From the NCBI RefSeq assembly GCF_900110755.1, contig NZ_FOFF01000061.1:1-46167 (forward strand): DNA of 46,167 nucleotides, given 5' to 3'. This DNA is from Streptomyces sp. yr375 (GTDB lineage Bacteria > Actinomycetota > Actinomycetes > Streptomycetales > Streptomycetaceae). Position numbers and translations under genes: made by a program. Positions within the stretch are counted from its first letter, which is position 1. The number at the start of each line of letters is the position of its first letter. Positions 12,401 to 19,095 of this stretch are shown piece by piece. Under the pieces are notes generated by a model, which saw only the letters and a program-made list of their open reading frames with translations, was not told the origin of the DNA and searched no databases.

Positions 12401-13085
12401 GCTGCTGGTGCGGGCGTCCGAGGAGGGCCGGACCGCCGAACTGCTGCACACGCTCGGCTCGGCGGTCGCCTTCGACCCGCGCTGGACCGGCCGCCACACC
12501 CCCGCCGCCCCGGCGCGACCGATACACCTCGCCCGCGGCCCGGAGCAGCCCGCCCTGGTCTGCCTCGGACCGCTGACCGCGGTGTCAGGGCCCGAGCGGT
12601 ACGCCGCTCTCGGGGCCGCGTTCGACGGGGTGCGGGACGTACTGCTGCTGCCGGCCCCCGGGTTCGGGCCCGGTGAGAGCCTGCCGCCCTCGTTCGAGGC
12701 GCTGGTGAACCGGCTCGCCGACGCAGTCACGGACCTGGCGGGGGCGCGGCCGGTCGTGCTGGCCGGACACGGCTCCGCCGCCGTACCGGCCGCCGAGGTT
12801 GCCCGGCTGCTCGCGGAGTCCGGGCGCGCCCCGGCCGGGCTGGTACTGATCAACGCCCCCGAGCCGGACGCCGACCCGGCCGACATCCTCGCCGCCGAAC
12901 TCACCGACGGTCTGGCGGCGGGCGACCCGCAAGTCCTGCACGACGGGCGGCTGTTGGCCACCGGCGGCTACCTCCGGCTGCTGCCCGCCCGGCAGTTCAC
13001 CGAGCCGCCGGTCCCCACCCTGCTGGTCGGCCCCGGCCGGCCCGTCGACCCGCGGGCCGTCCACGACTGGTGCACCGACCTGTGA
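3462..13085 (+). CDS. Type I modular PKS, two modules (KS-AT-DH-KR-ACP / KS-AT-ACP) with relic TE
   Basis: 3207 residues. Residues 1-30 form an N-terminal coiled-coil docking segment. KS1 has Cys207 in TACSSS, His342 and His382. A low-complexity Pro/Ala linker leads to AT1, with GHSQGE (Ser735) and YASH (840-843), the methylmalonyl pattern. DH1 has HTVRGTVLLP (His1047) and Asp1219 in DAALH, so it looks active. KR1 has LDD and Tyr1659; there is no ER. ACP1 carries Ser1832. Module 2: KS2 Cys2064, AT2 GHSIGE (Ser2514) with HAFH (malonyl), then ACP2 with GFASL (Ser2910); there is no KR, DH or ER. Expected work: one 2-methyl-enoyl extension, then one unreduced beta-keto extension. The last ~240 residues are a degenerate thioesterase (separate entry). 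The start ATG begins MANEEKLRYF, a standard docking start. A type II thioesterase follows 156 bp downstream. Confidence 0.96.
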   Translation: MANEEKLRYFLKRVTADLHETRQRVRELEEGGQEPVAIVGMACRFPGGVGSPEQLWDLVASGTDALDGFPDDRGWDVEALYDPDPDHPGTSYVREGGFLEGAGDFDPEFFGISPREALAMDPQQRLLLETGWEAVERAGLDPTTLRGSRTGVFVGSNGQQYTAQLLGDPTEGIEGYIGTGNSASVMSGRLSYVLGLEGPAVTVDTACSSSLVALHLAAQALQRGECTMALAGGVTVMTSPGIFVDFSRQRGLAADGRCKAFAAGADGTGWGEGVGMLLVERLSDAQRNGHRILAVVRGSAVNQDGASNGLTAPNGPSQRRVIRQALATAALSAAEVDAVEAHGTGTTLGDPIEARALLDTYGQGRDPQRPLWLGSVKSNIGHTQAAAGVAGIIKMVMAMRHGVLPPTLHVDEPTPHVDWSAGAVRLLTETTPWPQTGAPRRAAVSSFGVSGTNAHTILEAAPEPAPAPANASAPANASAPAPANASAPAPANASAPASGSGSAPASAPGKPVAPATAAPAEPAEAASQPASGPAAALAPFAHESAPSIPWIVTARTPEALAAQADRLAGFARFAAGDTAGPGGTPAPDLRAVGRALACGRTVFEERAVLLGATGAELRLAAEALAVGDDQPGSVVRGRAARRGGVVFVFPGQGAQWAGMARELLGTSPVFAASIADCETALARYVDWSLTEVLTGDGTELGRVDVVQPALFAVLVSLAALWRSVGVTPAAVVGHSQGEIAAAYVAGALSLDDAACVVALRSRAITRLAGTGGMASVSAPVERVRELTADDHGVGTGVGVGVSAVNGPRSVVVSGEAAALDAFLAACAQAGVEARRIAVDYASHSAMVEELAAEITGALAHITPRAPAVPMLSTYTGAWVEGAELNARYWYENLRHPVRLHDAVRTLAGAGHAVFVEVSPHPVLAVPVQETLDEAGGGTALGTLRRDHGGPARFTASVAEAFCSGAAVDWPALLPGTPAAPVDLPTYAFQHRRFWPSAPVPGAGDPTGLGLAGVDHGLLGAAMTLAEGDGLVLTGRLALRGRPWLADHTVRGTVLLPGTAFLEFALRAADQAGCDRVEELTVETPLLLPATGGVRVQVRVGAPDGTGRRPLTVHSAPDDADDDLPWTRHATGSLASGPAPVSGTALSGESLTVWPLAGAEAVDTDGFYPALAESGYGYGPAFQGLRRAWRLGDEVYADVELPADQHRQAARYALHPALMDAALHTIMAAGLFADDPDGQGRLPFSFADTVLHAHGASVLRVRLRQTAPDTVSLAVADAAGAPVATVGALVLRPMTDETLTGSGGDDLYAVEWTSVAVPEADPERHGEQTWALIGELSAQTQAHAWEPLAAAGVTLDTHPDLSAVGDGPAPPPVVLLDLRAHGVAPSGARSGARELTADVLGTVQQWLADARFDDSCLVVLTCGAAPAVAGEAVTDLPAAAVWGLVRSAQSEHPGRFLLVDTDGDPRSWSALPAALAADETQLALRAGTMTVPRLVRLPPPADDSPLPWDPAGTALLVGGTGVLGRLTARHLVTAHGVRHLLLASRQGPAAPGAAALAAELTELGAEVTVAACDAADRDDLARLLAAVPAERPLRAVLHLAGALDDGTIGTLDAGRLDTVLRPKADAAWNLHELTRALDLTAFVLFSSLTGVVGTPGQAGYAAGNTYLDALAAHRRAAGLPATSLAWGFWASASGMTGHLNDTDRRRMARGGVLPLDDERGMRLLDAACAAGRAPAVVPVLLDLPALRAQAAATGLAPLWRTLVPVRVRRTAAAVGVPADAGAAWAARLAALPEAERDRELTVLVRDRAAAVLGHASPDAVGATRTFKDLGFDSLTAVDLRNRLAAATGIRLPVTLVFDHPTPSALAARLATELLGTAPTASLTTAPAARSSTEPIAIVAMACRYPGGVASPEQLWDLVAGETDAVGDLPGDRGWDLEALYDPEPGRAGRSYARHGAFLPDAAEFDAGFFGISPREALAMDPQQRLLLETSWEAFERAGIDPQSVRGSSTGVFAGLMYHDYASRLRSVPEGVDGFLGTGGSASVASGRIAYTLGLEGPAVTVDTACSSSLVALHLAAQALRSGECAMALAGGVTVLSTPGVFIDFSRQRGMAADGRCKPFAAAADGTGWGEGAGMLLLERLSDARRLGHPVLAVVRGSAVNQDGASNGLTAPNGPAQQRVIRQALAAARLGPDQIDLVEAHGTGTTLGDPIEAQALLAVYGQGRPEERPLLLGSVKSNIGHTQAAAGVAGVIKTVMALRHGIAPRTLHVDEPSPHIDWTAGAVQLLTRSVPWPDTGRPRRAAVSSFGVSGTNAHVLLEQPAPAPDRQPPADVRQSLAPLLLSARSAAALRAQAGRLADRLETGGDRLADIAYSLATSRAALEHRAALVGDDPAALTAALRALAGDEVAPGTVTGRPDGGGTAFLFSGQGSQRAGAGRQLYADQPVFRRALDETCAAFEGLLDRPLREVLFAERGTPEAELIDDTGFTQPALFALEVALYRLLKSWGVTPDALAGHSIGELTAAHLVGVWSLPDAATLVAARARLMRALPPGGAMLAVEETEDAVRKTLQEYGERADVAVAAVNGPRAVVVSGTAEAVGELASRWREQGLRVKQLTVSHAFHSPLMDPMLAEFRAVAESLTYNEPQLPLVSCLTGRFAEPGTVTDPDYWTRHVREAVRFGDGLTALAERGIRVLVEIGPDAVLSAMASSTPPGTPGSVAPIAPVAVPLLRTDRSDRQALATALAAFFAHGVPVDWPACFDGTGATRVDLPTYAFQRTPYWLHDAPPPAAPDAGLWAAIENEDVEELVRVLGDGSGALAEALRPALPVLAPFVRRTREQLTGVGPTAGPSPDEAPAAPQPEPGGLRRRLAELPEEARHGHLLGTVRAIAADVLGHPSADHVEHGKDFLDQGFASLTGVELRTRLAAAAGLDLPAALIYDFPSPADVVAHLLELLDQDETAPTTAPTTAPETVSSPRPADGVFGPLLVRASEEGRTAELLHTLGSAVAFDPRWTGRHTPAAPARPIHLARGPEQPALVCLGPLTAVSGPERYAALGAAFDGVRDVLLLPAPGFGPGESLPPSFEALVNRLADAVTDLAGARPVVLAGHGSAAVPAAEVARLLAESGRAPAGLVLINAPEPDADPADILAAELTDGLAAGDPQVLHDGRLLATGGYLRLLPARQFTEPPVPTLLVGPGRPVDPRAVHDWCTDL
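4838..4990 (+). repeat. In-frame repeat in the KS1-AT1 linker
   Basis: The linker after KS1 encodes repeated PANASAP / PAPANASAP units from near-identical copies of GCCCCGGCCAACGCCTCG. It is a simple-sequence expansion in a region that in most PKSs is a folded KS-AT linker start, and it keeps the reading frame. Confidence 0.7.
12420..13085 (+). other. Vestigial thioesterase domain at the PKS C-terminus
   Basis: After ACP2 the chain continues as an alpha/beta-hydrolase that aligns with macrolide-type PKS TEs. The nucleophile elbow, normally GHSAG, reads GHGSA, so Gly3104 sits where the Ser should be. Twenty-seven residues later, the same spacing as Ser142-Asp169 of the DEBS TE, the Asp position is Asn3131 (in INAPEP). 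The protein stops at residue 3207, before the GDHF segment that would carry the catalytic His. All three catalytic positions are therefore absent. The sequence after the stop is low-complexity and not a frameshifted remainder. Confidence 0.8.
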
Positions 13086-13230
13086 GCTGTGACCTGTGAC
13101 TCGTCCTCCACATTCGGCAACTCGTGGGCTCGTAGCCGTGTTTCGTATTCCGTAGCCAGTAAGTCGGTAATCAGCAATCAGTAGCCCGTGATCCACCCGA
13201 CAGACAACAGACGACAGACGACAGAACAGA
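13086..13230. repeat. Low-complexity spacer before the type II thioesterase
   Basis: This gap has lower GC than its surroundings and consists of short slipped repeats (GTGACCTGTGACTC, then AATCAGCAATCAGTAG, then runs of ACAGACGAC). No coding potential is seen. It follows the truncated TE and may mark a past deletion or slippage event. Confidence 0.55.
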
Positions 13231-13241
13231 GGAACCACGAC

Positions 13242-14030
13242 GTGACGACGCACACCCCCTCCGACACCAGCCTGTGGGTGCGCCGGTACCACCAGGCGCC
13301 CGGCAGCCGGGTCCGCCTGATCTGCTTCCCGCACGCCGGGGGATCGGCCAGCTACTTCAACCCGGTGTCCGCCGCCCTCTCCCCGGCCGTCGAGGTCGCC
13401 GCGATCCAGTACCCCGGACGGCAGGACCGCCGGGCCGAACCGTGCGTCGGGGACCTCCGCGAGCTGGCCGCCCTGGTCTGGGAGCAGTTGCGGCCGGTGC
13501 TGGCCGAGCGGCCCGAGGTGCCGACCGCGCTGTTCGGACACAGCATGGGCTCCATCGTCGCGTTCGAGGTGGCCCGGCTGATGGAACGCGAGCCCGGCAC
13601 CGGCCCCCTGGTGCTGTTCGCCTCCGGCCGCCGCGCGCCCGCCATCCCGCACGACGACGACATCAGCGGCCGTGACGAGGCGGGCATCGTCGCCGAGATG
13701 CGGGCCCTGGGCGGCACCGACTCACGGGTGCTGGCCGATCCGGAACTGCTGGAGATGGTGCTGCCCGCGCTGCGCAACGACTACCGCGCCGTCGAGAGCT
13801 ACTGCAGCGACGCCGACACCCGGATCTCCGCGCCGGTGTCCGTGCTGGTCGGCGACACCGACCCGCGCACCTCCATGGAACAGGCGCACGCCTGGAGCGG
13901 GCACACCAGCGGCACCATGGAGATCCACACCTACCCCGGCGGCCACTTCTACCTGGAGCACAACCAGGCCGGAGTGCTGGGCACCATCCGCGACACCCTC
14001 ACCAAGCACGGCATACGCCTGGCCCCCTGA
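13242..14030 (+). CDS. Type II thioesterase
   Basis: 262 residues, stand-alone alpha/beta-hydrolase of the RifR/TEII type that clears mis-primed or stalled acyl groups from carrier proteins. GHSMG places the nucleophile at Ser101; Asp205 (or Asp207) in VGDTDP and His235 in GGHFYL complete the triad. The N-terminal CFPHAGGSASYF oxyanion segment is typical. The GTG at 13242 is chosen because AGAGGA lies about 9 bp upstream; the frame is open further back to 13188 but through low-complexity DNA. It is the last gene on the plus strand before a strong terminator. Because the PKS TE is degenerate, this enzyme or a cyclase outside the window could take part in release, although the usual TEII role is editing. 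Confidence 0.93.
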   Translation: MTTHTPSDTSLWVRRYHQAPGSRVRLICFPHAGGSASYFNPVSAALSPAVEVAAIQYPGRQDRRAEPCVGDLRELAALVWEQLRPVLAERPEVPTALFGHSMGSIVAFEVARLMEREPGTGPLVLFASGRRAPAIPHDDDISGRDEAGIVAEMRALGGTDSRVLADPELLEMVLPALRNDYRAVESYCSDADTRISAPVSVLVGDTDPRTSMEQAHAWSGHTSGTMEIHTYPGGHFYLEHNQAGVLGTIRDTLTKHGIRLAP

Positions 14031-14054
14031 TCACGGCACACGCGAACGTGAAAA

Positions 14055-14092
14055 GGCCCGCCGCCCTGTAGACCGTTACAGGGCGGCGGGCC
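14055..14092. terminator. Bidirectional terminator between the PKS/TE and NRPS operons
   Basis: A perfect 16-bp inverted repeat, arms 14055-14070 and 14077-14092 with a 6-nt loop, lies between two convergent genes and should stop transcription from both sides. Confidence 0.88.
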
Positions 14093-14117
14093 GGTTCATG
14101 TGCGCCGGGACCGGGCG

Positions 14118-15986
14118 TCAGCCCCCCGTGCCGTTGGCGTCCCCGGCGTCCAGCACCTCGGCCAGGGCCCGCACCGACGGGGCGTCGAACACCTGGGCCA
14201 TCGCGATGTCGACCGCGAACTCCCGCTCCACCAACTGGCAGAGCTGGGCCGCGTACAGCGAGTTGCCGCCCAGCAGGAAGAACGACGTGTCGCGCGGCAC
14301 CTGCGCCAGCCCGAGCACCTCGCCGAACACCGCCGCGAGCCGGGCCTCCGTACCGTCGCGCGGTGTCGTGCCGGCCGCCGCCTCCCGGTCGCGCAGCCGC
14401 TCGGCCAGCTCGGCCAGCGCGTGGCCGTCGACCTTGCGGTCCTCCAGCACGGGCAGGGCAGGCAGCCGGTGCACGCGGGCGGGCAGCAGATACCCCGGCA
14501 GCCGCTCGGCGAGCACGGCCCGCACATGTTCCGGCTCCGGCTCCTCGGATGCCGTGTCATCGGCCGTGCCGGTCGCCACGTAGAAGAGGCACAGGTCCTC
14601 GCACGCGCCCTGCGGCCCGTACAGCGGGACCACCCGGCAACTGCCGACCCCGGGCACCAGCCGGGCGGCGCGCTCGACGTCGTCCAGCTCCACGCGGTAG
14701 CCGCGCATCTTGACCTGGCGGTCGGCGCGGCCGTCGAAGTGCAGCAGGCCGTCGGCCGACCAGTGGCCCAGGTCTCCGGTGCGGTAGACGGTCAGCAGCG
14801 CGCCGTCGGGCCCGACCGGGACCTTGACGAACTTCTGCGCCGTCAGCTCCGGGTCGCCCAGGTAGCCCAGGGCCAGGCCCGCGCCGGACAGGCAGATCTC
14901 GCCGGTCTCGCCGACCGCGCACGGCTCGTCGCCGTCCAGGACGTACGCGGCGGTGTCGCCGTACGGGCGGCCGAGCGGGACGCCGGACTCGTCCTGGCAG
15001 TCCTCGGGGGTGACGATGTGCCCGGTGGCGGCGATCGTGCACTCCACCGGCCCGTACATGTTGTGCAGCGGGATGTCCGGATGCCGCTCCAGGAAACGGC
15101 GGGCGTGCACCGGGGACAGCCGTTCGCCGCCGGTGCCGACCACCCGCAGACCGGTGAAGGCGTCCAGGTCGGTGTCGATCACCATGTGCAGGACGGCCGT
15201 CGGCAGGAACACCGTGTCCACACCCTGCTCGGCAACCAACTCCCGCAGACGGCGCGCCAGTTCGACGGTGTCGGAAAGGATCAGCACCGTGCCGCCGCCC
15301 AGCAGCACCGCCCAGGAGTCCAGCCCGAAGGCGTCCCAGGTGGCAGCCAGCGACTGCGGCATCACAGCCCGGCCGCCCACCGGCGCGAACGCCCACTCGT
15401 CGAAGAGGCGCACATTGCCGCGGTGCGCGGTCAGCACCCCCTTGGGCGTGCCGGTGGTGCCCGAGGTGAAGAACACGGCGCTCGCGTCGTCGCCCCGCAC
15501 AGTCACCTCGGCGGCCTGCCGCCCGTCGGCCGCCAGCGCGGCGAAGTCCGCCTGCCCGACCCGCCAGACGGGTACCGGCCAGGACGCGTCCTCGGCCACC
15601 GCCATCAGCGGCGGCGCGAGCCGTTCCACCAGCGCCTCGATCCGCTCCTTCGGCCACCGCGGATCCAGCGCCGCGTACGCGGCCCCACGGCGTACGACCG
15701 CGAGCAGCACCGCCAGCAGCTCCGCGGAGCGGGGCATCAGCACCGGCACCAGATCGCCGGGGCCAACGCCCCGGTCGGCCAGCTCGGCGGCGAAGTCGTG
15801 GGAGGCGGCGGCGAGTTCGGCGTAGGTGACCCGGCGCGGGCCGTCCACCACGGCGGTCGCGTCGGGATACCGGCGCACACACCAGTCGAACAGCTCGTGC
15901 ATGGTCTCGCCCCGGACCGGGGGCCCGGCGAGCGGGTTCCAGGCCGGGTCGGGCAGGGGCGCGCGGGGCGTCACGGGGGCGCTCAT
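14118..15986 (-). CDS. NRPS adenylation-PCP didomain
   Basis: 622 residues, the only intact adenylation domain in the window. It activates an amino acid as AMP ester and loads it on its own carrier. Motifs: A3 TSGTTGTPKG, A5 NMYGPVE, A7 YRTGDLG, A8 VKMRGYRVEL, and the A10 Lys in EDRKVDG. The PCP has LGGNSL with Ser576. There is no C, E or TE domain. Aligned by eye to GrsA numbering, the pocket reads D-A-L-V-V-T-M-I-A-K; the leading Asp suggests an ordinary alpha-amino acid, but I do not recognise the code. The ATG overlaps the stop of the upstream NRPS gene by 4 nt (ATGA), so the two are translationally coupled. No MbtH-like gene is visible in the window. Confidence 0.93.
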   Translation of the reverse strand: MSAPVTPRAPLPDPAWNPLAGPPVRGETMHELFDWCVRRYPDATAVVDGPRRVTYAELAAASHDFAAELADRGVGPGDLVPVLMPRSAELLAVLLAVVRRGAAYAALDPRWPKERIEALVERLAPPLMAVAEDASWPVPVWRVGQADFAALAADGRQAAEVTVRGDDASAVFFTSGTTGTPKGVLTAHRGNVRLFDEWAFAPVGGRAVMPQSLAATWDAFGLDSWAVLLGGGTVLILSDTVELARRLRELVAEQGVDTVFLPTAVLHMVIDTDLDAFTGLRVVGTGGERLSPVHARRFLERHPDIPLHNMYGPVECTIAATGHIVTPEDCQDESGVPLGRPYGDTAAYVLDGDEPCAVGETGEICLSGAGLALGYLGDPELTAQKFVKVPVGPDGALLTVYRTGDLGHWSADGLLHFDGRADRQVKMRGYRVELDDVERAARLVPGVGSCRVVPLYGPQGACEDLCLFYVATGTADDTASEEPEPEHVRAVLAERLPGYLLPARVHRLPALPVLEDRKVDGHALAELAERLRDREAAAGTTPRDGTEARLAAVFGEVLGLAQVPRDTSFFLLGGNSLYAAQLCQLVEREFAVDIAMAQVFDAPSVRALAEVLDAGDANGTGG

Positions 15987-18961
15987 GAGCGCGCCGCCAG
16001 GGTGGACATCCGCACGGCCAGGCCCGCCGGGGTCGGGTTCTCGAAGACGTCGGCCAGCCGCAGCCGGATGCCGGTGTCCTCCTCCAACTGCTGGACCAAC
16101 TGCGCGGCCAGCAGCGAATGGCCGCCGCTGCCGAAGAAGTTGGCGTCCGGGCCCAGGTCCTGCCGGCCGGTCAGGGTGTTCCACAGGTCCACCAGGCGTG
16201 GCGTCCAGTCGCCGTCGGCCGGCGGCGTGCGCGTCGCGGCGGCCTCGGCGGCCAGCGCGGTGACCGCGACGAGGTCCACGGTGCCGTCGGCGGTCTGCGG
16301 CAGCGCGTCTGTCACCAGCACGAACGCCGGGACGGCGGCGCGCGGCAGCCGCAGCTCCGCGTGTTCGCGCACCGTCTCGGGGCTCGGCGGCTCGTCCGGG
16401 CCTGGCACCGGGCGGACCAGGGCCACCAGCGTCGGCTCGTCGCCGGGCAACTCCACCACGGCGGCCTGGGCGACCGCCGGATGTTCGCTCAGGACGCTCT
16501 CGGCGCGCTCCGGTTCGACCCAGCCGCCGAGCCGGTACAGGCGGCGCGCGACGGAGCCCAGCACCTCGACCGTGCCGTCGGCGGTCCACCGGCCCAGCAG
16601 GCCGGTGGCCACCGCGTCGTGCCCGCCCCGGGACACCCGCAGGTCACCGGTCACACCGAGGGGCAGCTCCCGTCCGCCGGGCCGCCCGGTGACACGGACC
16701 CGGACACCCGGTGCCGGACGCACCTCGTTCAGCCGTCGGCCGTCCGCGTCCACCGGCGTCGCCACGCCCCACACACCGCAGTCGTCGACGCGCAGCAGGT
16801 ACGGACGCGCGCCGAGGGCCGTCAGCCGGGGCGTGAGGCCCGTCGGCGGCGGCTCGGTCAGCAGGGCGGGCCGGGTCACCGGGCCGCCCCGGGCCAGCAG
16901 GTCCCACCAGGTGGCGGGCGCGGCGCGCAGCGCGGCATGCGGATGCCGGTCCAGCAGTTCGTCCAGCGTGCCGTCGTCCCCGGTGGCGACGATCACCCGG
17001 CCGCCGGTGGCCAGCGGCAGCCACATCTCCAGCACCGCCGCCGGGTCTCCGGGCGCGCCGTGCCAGACGGCGTCCACCGGGCCGTCCGCCGGGCTGTCCT
17101 GTCGGGCCGCCAGCGCGCGGGCCGCGTCCTCCAACAGCGCGCCCAGATCGGCGTGTTGGACCACACCGTCCGCCCGCCGCCAGGCCGCCGCGCCGGGGTC
17201 CAACCCGCCGTCCTCACCGGCACTGGCACCGTCGCCGTCGGTCACGTCCGGGAGGGCCAGTCGTACGCCGTCCGGCAGGAGCAGGGCGGTGTCGCCGTCG
17301 CCCGCCTCGGTGGCACCGCAGGCCGCGCCCGCCAGCCACAGGCCCAGGACCGCCGTCAGCCCCGCCGACCCCGCAGCCGCCGACACGCCCACGGTGTCGC
17401 CGGGTGCGACCCCGTGCTCACGCAGCAGGGCGGCCGTGGCCCGGGCGGCGCGCCACAGCGCCGCGTACGTCACGGTCCGGCCGCCCTCCTCGACGGCCAC
17501 CGCGTCCGGGGTGGCCGTGGCCCGGGCGGCGACGATCGCGGGCAGGGTGCGCGGAGTTCCCTGCGCGCGGGGGGTTTCCTGCGGGCGCGGGGCGTGCGCG
17601 CCGTCCACGGTCGTCTGGTCGGTCGCGCACCACGCGGTGATGTCGGCGAGCCGTTTGCCGGGGTCGCGGCCCAGTTCGGTCAGCAGCGCGTCGTACCGGT
17701 GCAGCAGCAGGTCCACGTCCCGCGCGGTGTGCGCGACCGTGGAGTACACGGCCTTGACCTCGTAGCTGCCGGGCACCGGCGAGATCACGAACTCCAGGTC
17801 GAACTTGCTGCTGCCGGTCTCCACGACCGTCAGCTCGCCCGGCAGTCCGCCGACCAGGATCTCGCGATTGTCGCGCCCCGGCAGGTAGTTGAAGATATGC
17901 CGGAACAGCGAGGAGCGCCACGAGGAGTCCAGCCGGGGCGCGTCGGGCACCAGGACGTCCACGGGCGCGTCGGCGTGGCCGACCGCCTCCAGGAAGATGT
18001 CACGGGTGGCGCGGACGAACTCCCGGAAGCCGAGTTCGTCGTCCACGTGGTTGCGCAGCGGCAGGATGTTGACGTGGTAGCCGATGGTCCGCTCGGTGCG
18101 CGGGCCACGGATGTTGACCGGCAGGCCGACCGCGAAGTCGGGGCCCGCGCCGTGCCGCGCCAGCAGCAGGTAGTACGCGGCGAGCAGCACCACCGCGTCC
18201 GGCGCCCGCAGTTGCCGCTGGCAGTCGTGCAGCACCGCCGCCGACTCCGCCGACAGCACATGGCTGCGCGTCGCCCCGGCCAGCGAGTCGCCGTCCACGG
18301 GCCGGTCTCCGACCCGCAGTTGGGCGCTGTACGGGTCGATGCCCTCCAGATGCCGCTGCCAGAACTTGAGGCTCGCCTCGGCGGGCTCGGGCTCCACCCA
18401 GGCGGGCACCACCTCGACCGGAGCGGCGGACAGGTCGTGGCCGTCGGCCGCGATGCCGTAGGCGGCGGCCAGCTCCTCCAGGAAGATCGAACTCGACATG
18501 GAGTCGAAGACCAGGTGATGCACCGACAGGCACACCACATCGCCGTCCGGTGCCCCGAAGTGGCCCACCCGCAGCAGCGGACCGCCGTCCAGCGCGAACG
18601 GCCGCAGCACGAACTCGGCCATCGCGGACCGCAGTTCGTCCTCGTCGCCGACGCTACGACGCTCCACCGACGGCGCGGTGTCAGCGGCCGGCAGCAGTTC
18701 CTTGACCAACTGCCCCGCCTCGACGCGGAAGACGGTACGCAGGGTCTCGTGGCGGCGCACCATCGCCCGCACCGCGTCGCCGAGCAGCCGGCCGTCCAGC
18801 CGCCCCGCGACCCGGACGGCCGCACCGGGCACGTTGTTGACGCTGCCGTCGGGCACCAGGCGCTCCAGCAGCCACAGCGCCTCCTCCTTGCGGCTGACCG
18901 GCCGCGGCGCGCCCCGGGGCCGACCGTGGTCGGCCGTGACAGTGCTCTCAGACGATCCCAT
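15983..18961 (-). CDS. NRPS C-A*-PCP with degenerate adenylation domain
   Basis: 992 residues. The condensation domain (about 20-450) carries HHLVFD at 148-153, so the general-base His149 is present; the following residue is Ser instead of Gly. The A-like domain (about 470-880) has lost the A3 TSGTTGxPKG loop, has no YGPTE, has RLGGWVEPER where A8 should be, and has ADGTVDL at A10, replacing the catalytic Lys. It should not make an acyl-adenylate. The C-terminal PCP is intact (GSGGHSLL, Ser949). The likely role is to join the PKS product to an amino acid activated by the downstream A-PCP protein. It is the middle gene of the P450 - C-A*-PCP - A-PCP set, with a 134-bp gap to the P450 and a 4-nt overlap with the next gene. 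Confidence 0.92.
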   Translation of the reverse strand: MGSSESTVTADHGRPRGAPRPVSRKEEALWLLERLVPDGSVNNVPGAAVRVAGRLDGRLLGDAVRAMVRRHETLRTVFRVEAGQLVKELLPAADTAPSVERRSVGDEDELRSAMAEFVLRPFALDGGPLLRVGHFGAPDGDVVCLSVHHLVFDSMSSSIFLEELAAAYGIAADGHDLSAAPVEVVPAWVEPEPAEASLKFWQRHLEGIDPYSAQLRVGDRPVDGDSLAGATRSHVLSAESAAVLHDCQRQLRAPDAVVLLAAYYLLLARHGAGPDFAVGLPVNIRGPRTERTIGYHVNILPLRNHVDDELGFREFVRATRDIFLEAVGHADAPVDVLVPDAPRLDSSWRSSLFRHIFNYLPGRDNREILVGGLPGELTVVETGSSKFDLEFVISPVPGSYEVKAVYSTVAHTARDVDLLLHRYDALLTELGRDPGKRLADITAWCATDQTTVDGAHAPRPQETPRAQGTPRTLPAIVAARATATPDAVAVEEGGRTVTYAALWRAARATAALLREHGVAPGDTVGVSAAAGSAGLTAVLGLWLAGAACGATEAGDGDTALLLPDGVRLALPDVTDGDGASAGEDGGLDPGAAAWRRADGVVQHADLGALLEDAARALAARQDSPADGPVDAVWHGAPGDPAAVLEMWLPLATGGRVIVATGDDGTLDELLDRHPHAALRAAPATWWDLLARGGPVTRPALLTEPPPTGLTPRLTALGARPYLLRVDDCGVWGVATPVDADGRRLNEVRPAPGVRVRVTGRPGGRELPLGVTGDLRVSRGGHDAVATGLLGRWTADGTVEVLGSVARRLYRLGGWVEPERAESVLSEHPAVAQAAVVELPGDEPTLVALVRPVPGPDEPPSPETVREHAELRLPRAAVPAFVLVTDALPQTADGTVDLVAVTALAAEAAATRTPPADGDWTPRLVDLWNTLTGRQDLGPDANFFGSGGHSLLAAQLVQQLEEDTGIRLRLADVFENPTPAGLAVRMSTLAARS

Positions 18962-19095
18962 GCGCTGCGCTCTTTCGTGCTCGGGGCCGGGCCCTGGCGG
19001 CCTTCGGCGTCCGTGATGCGGCGTGCCGGGCGGCAGGCCGCCGTACGGGGTGCGGGGTGCGGCGTGTCCTGCGGGGTGTCGTGCGGGGAGTCCGG

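Noticed and set aside
12761..12780. Ser3105 as a shifted but working TE nucleophile
   Set aside because: The 27-residue spacing to the Asp position fits only Gly3104, the Asp itself is Asn, and the His segment is missing.
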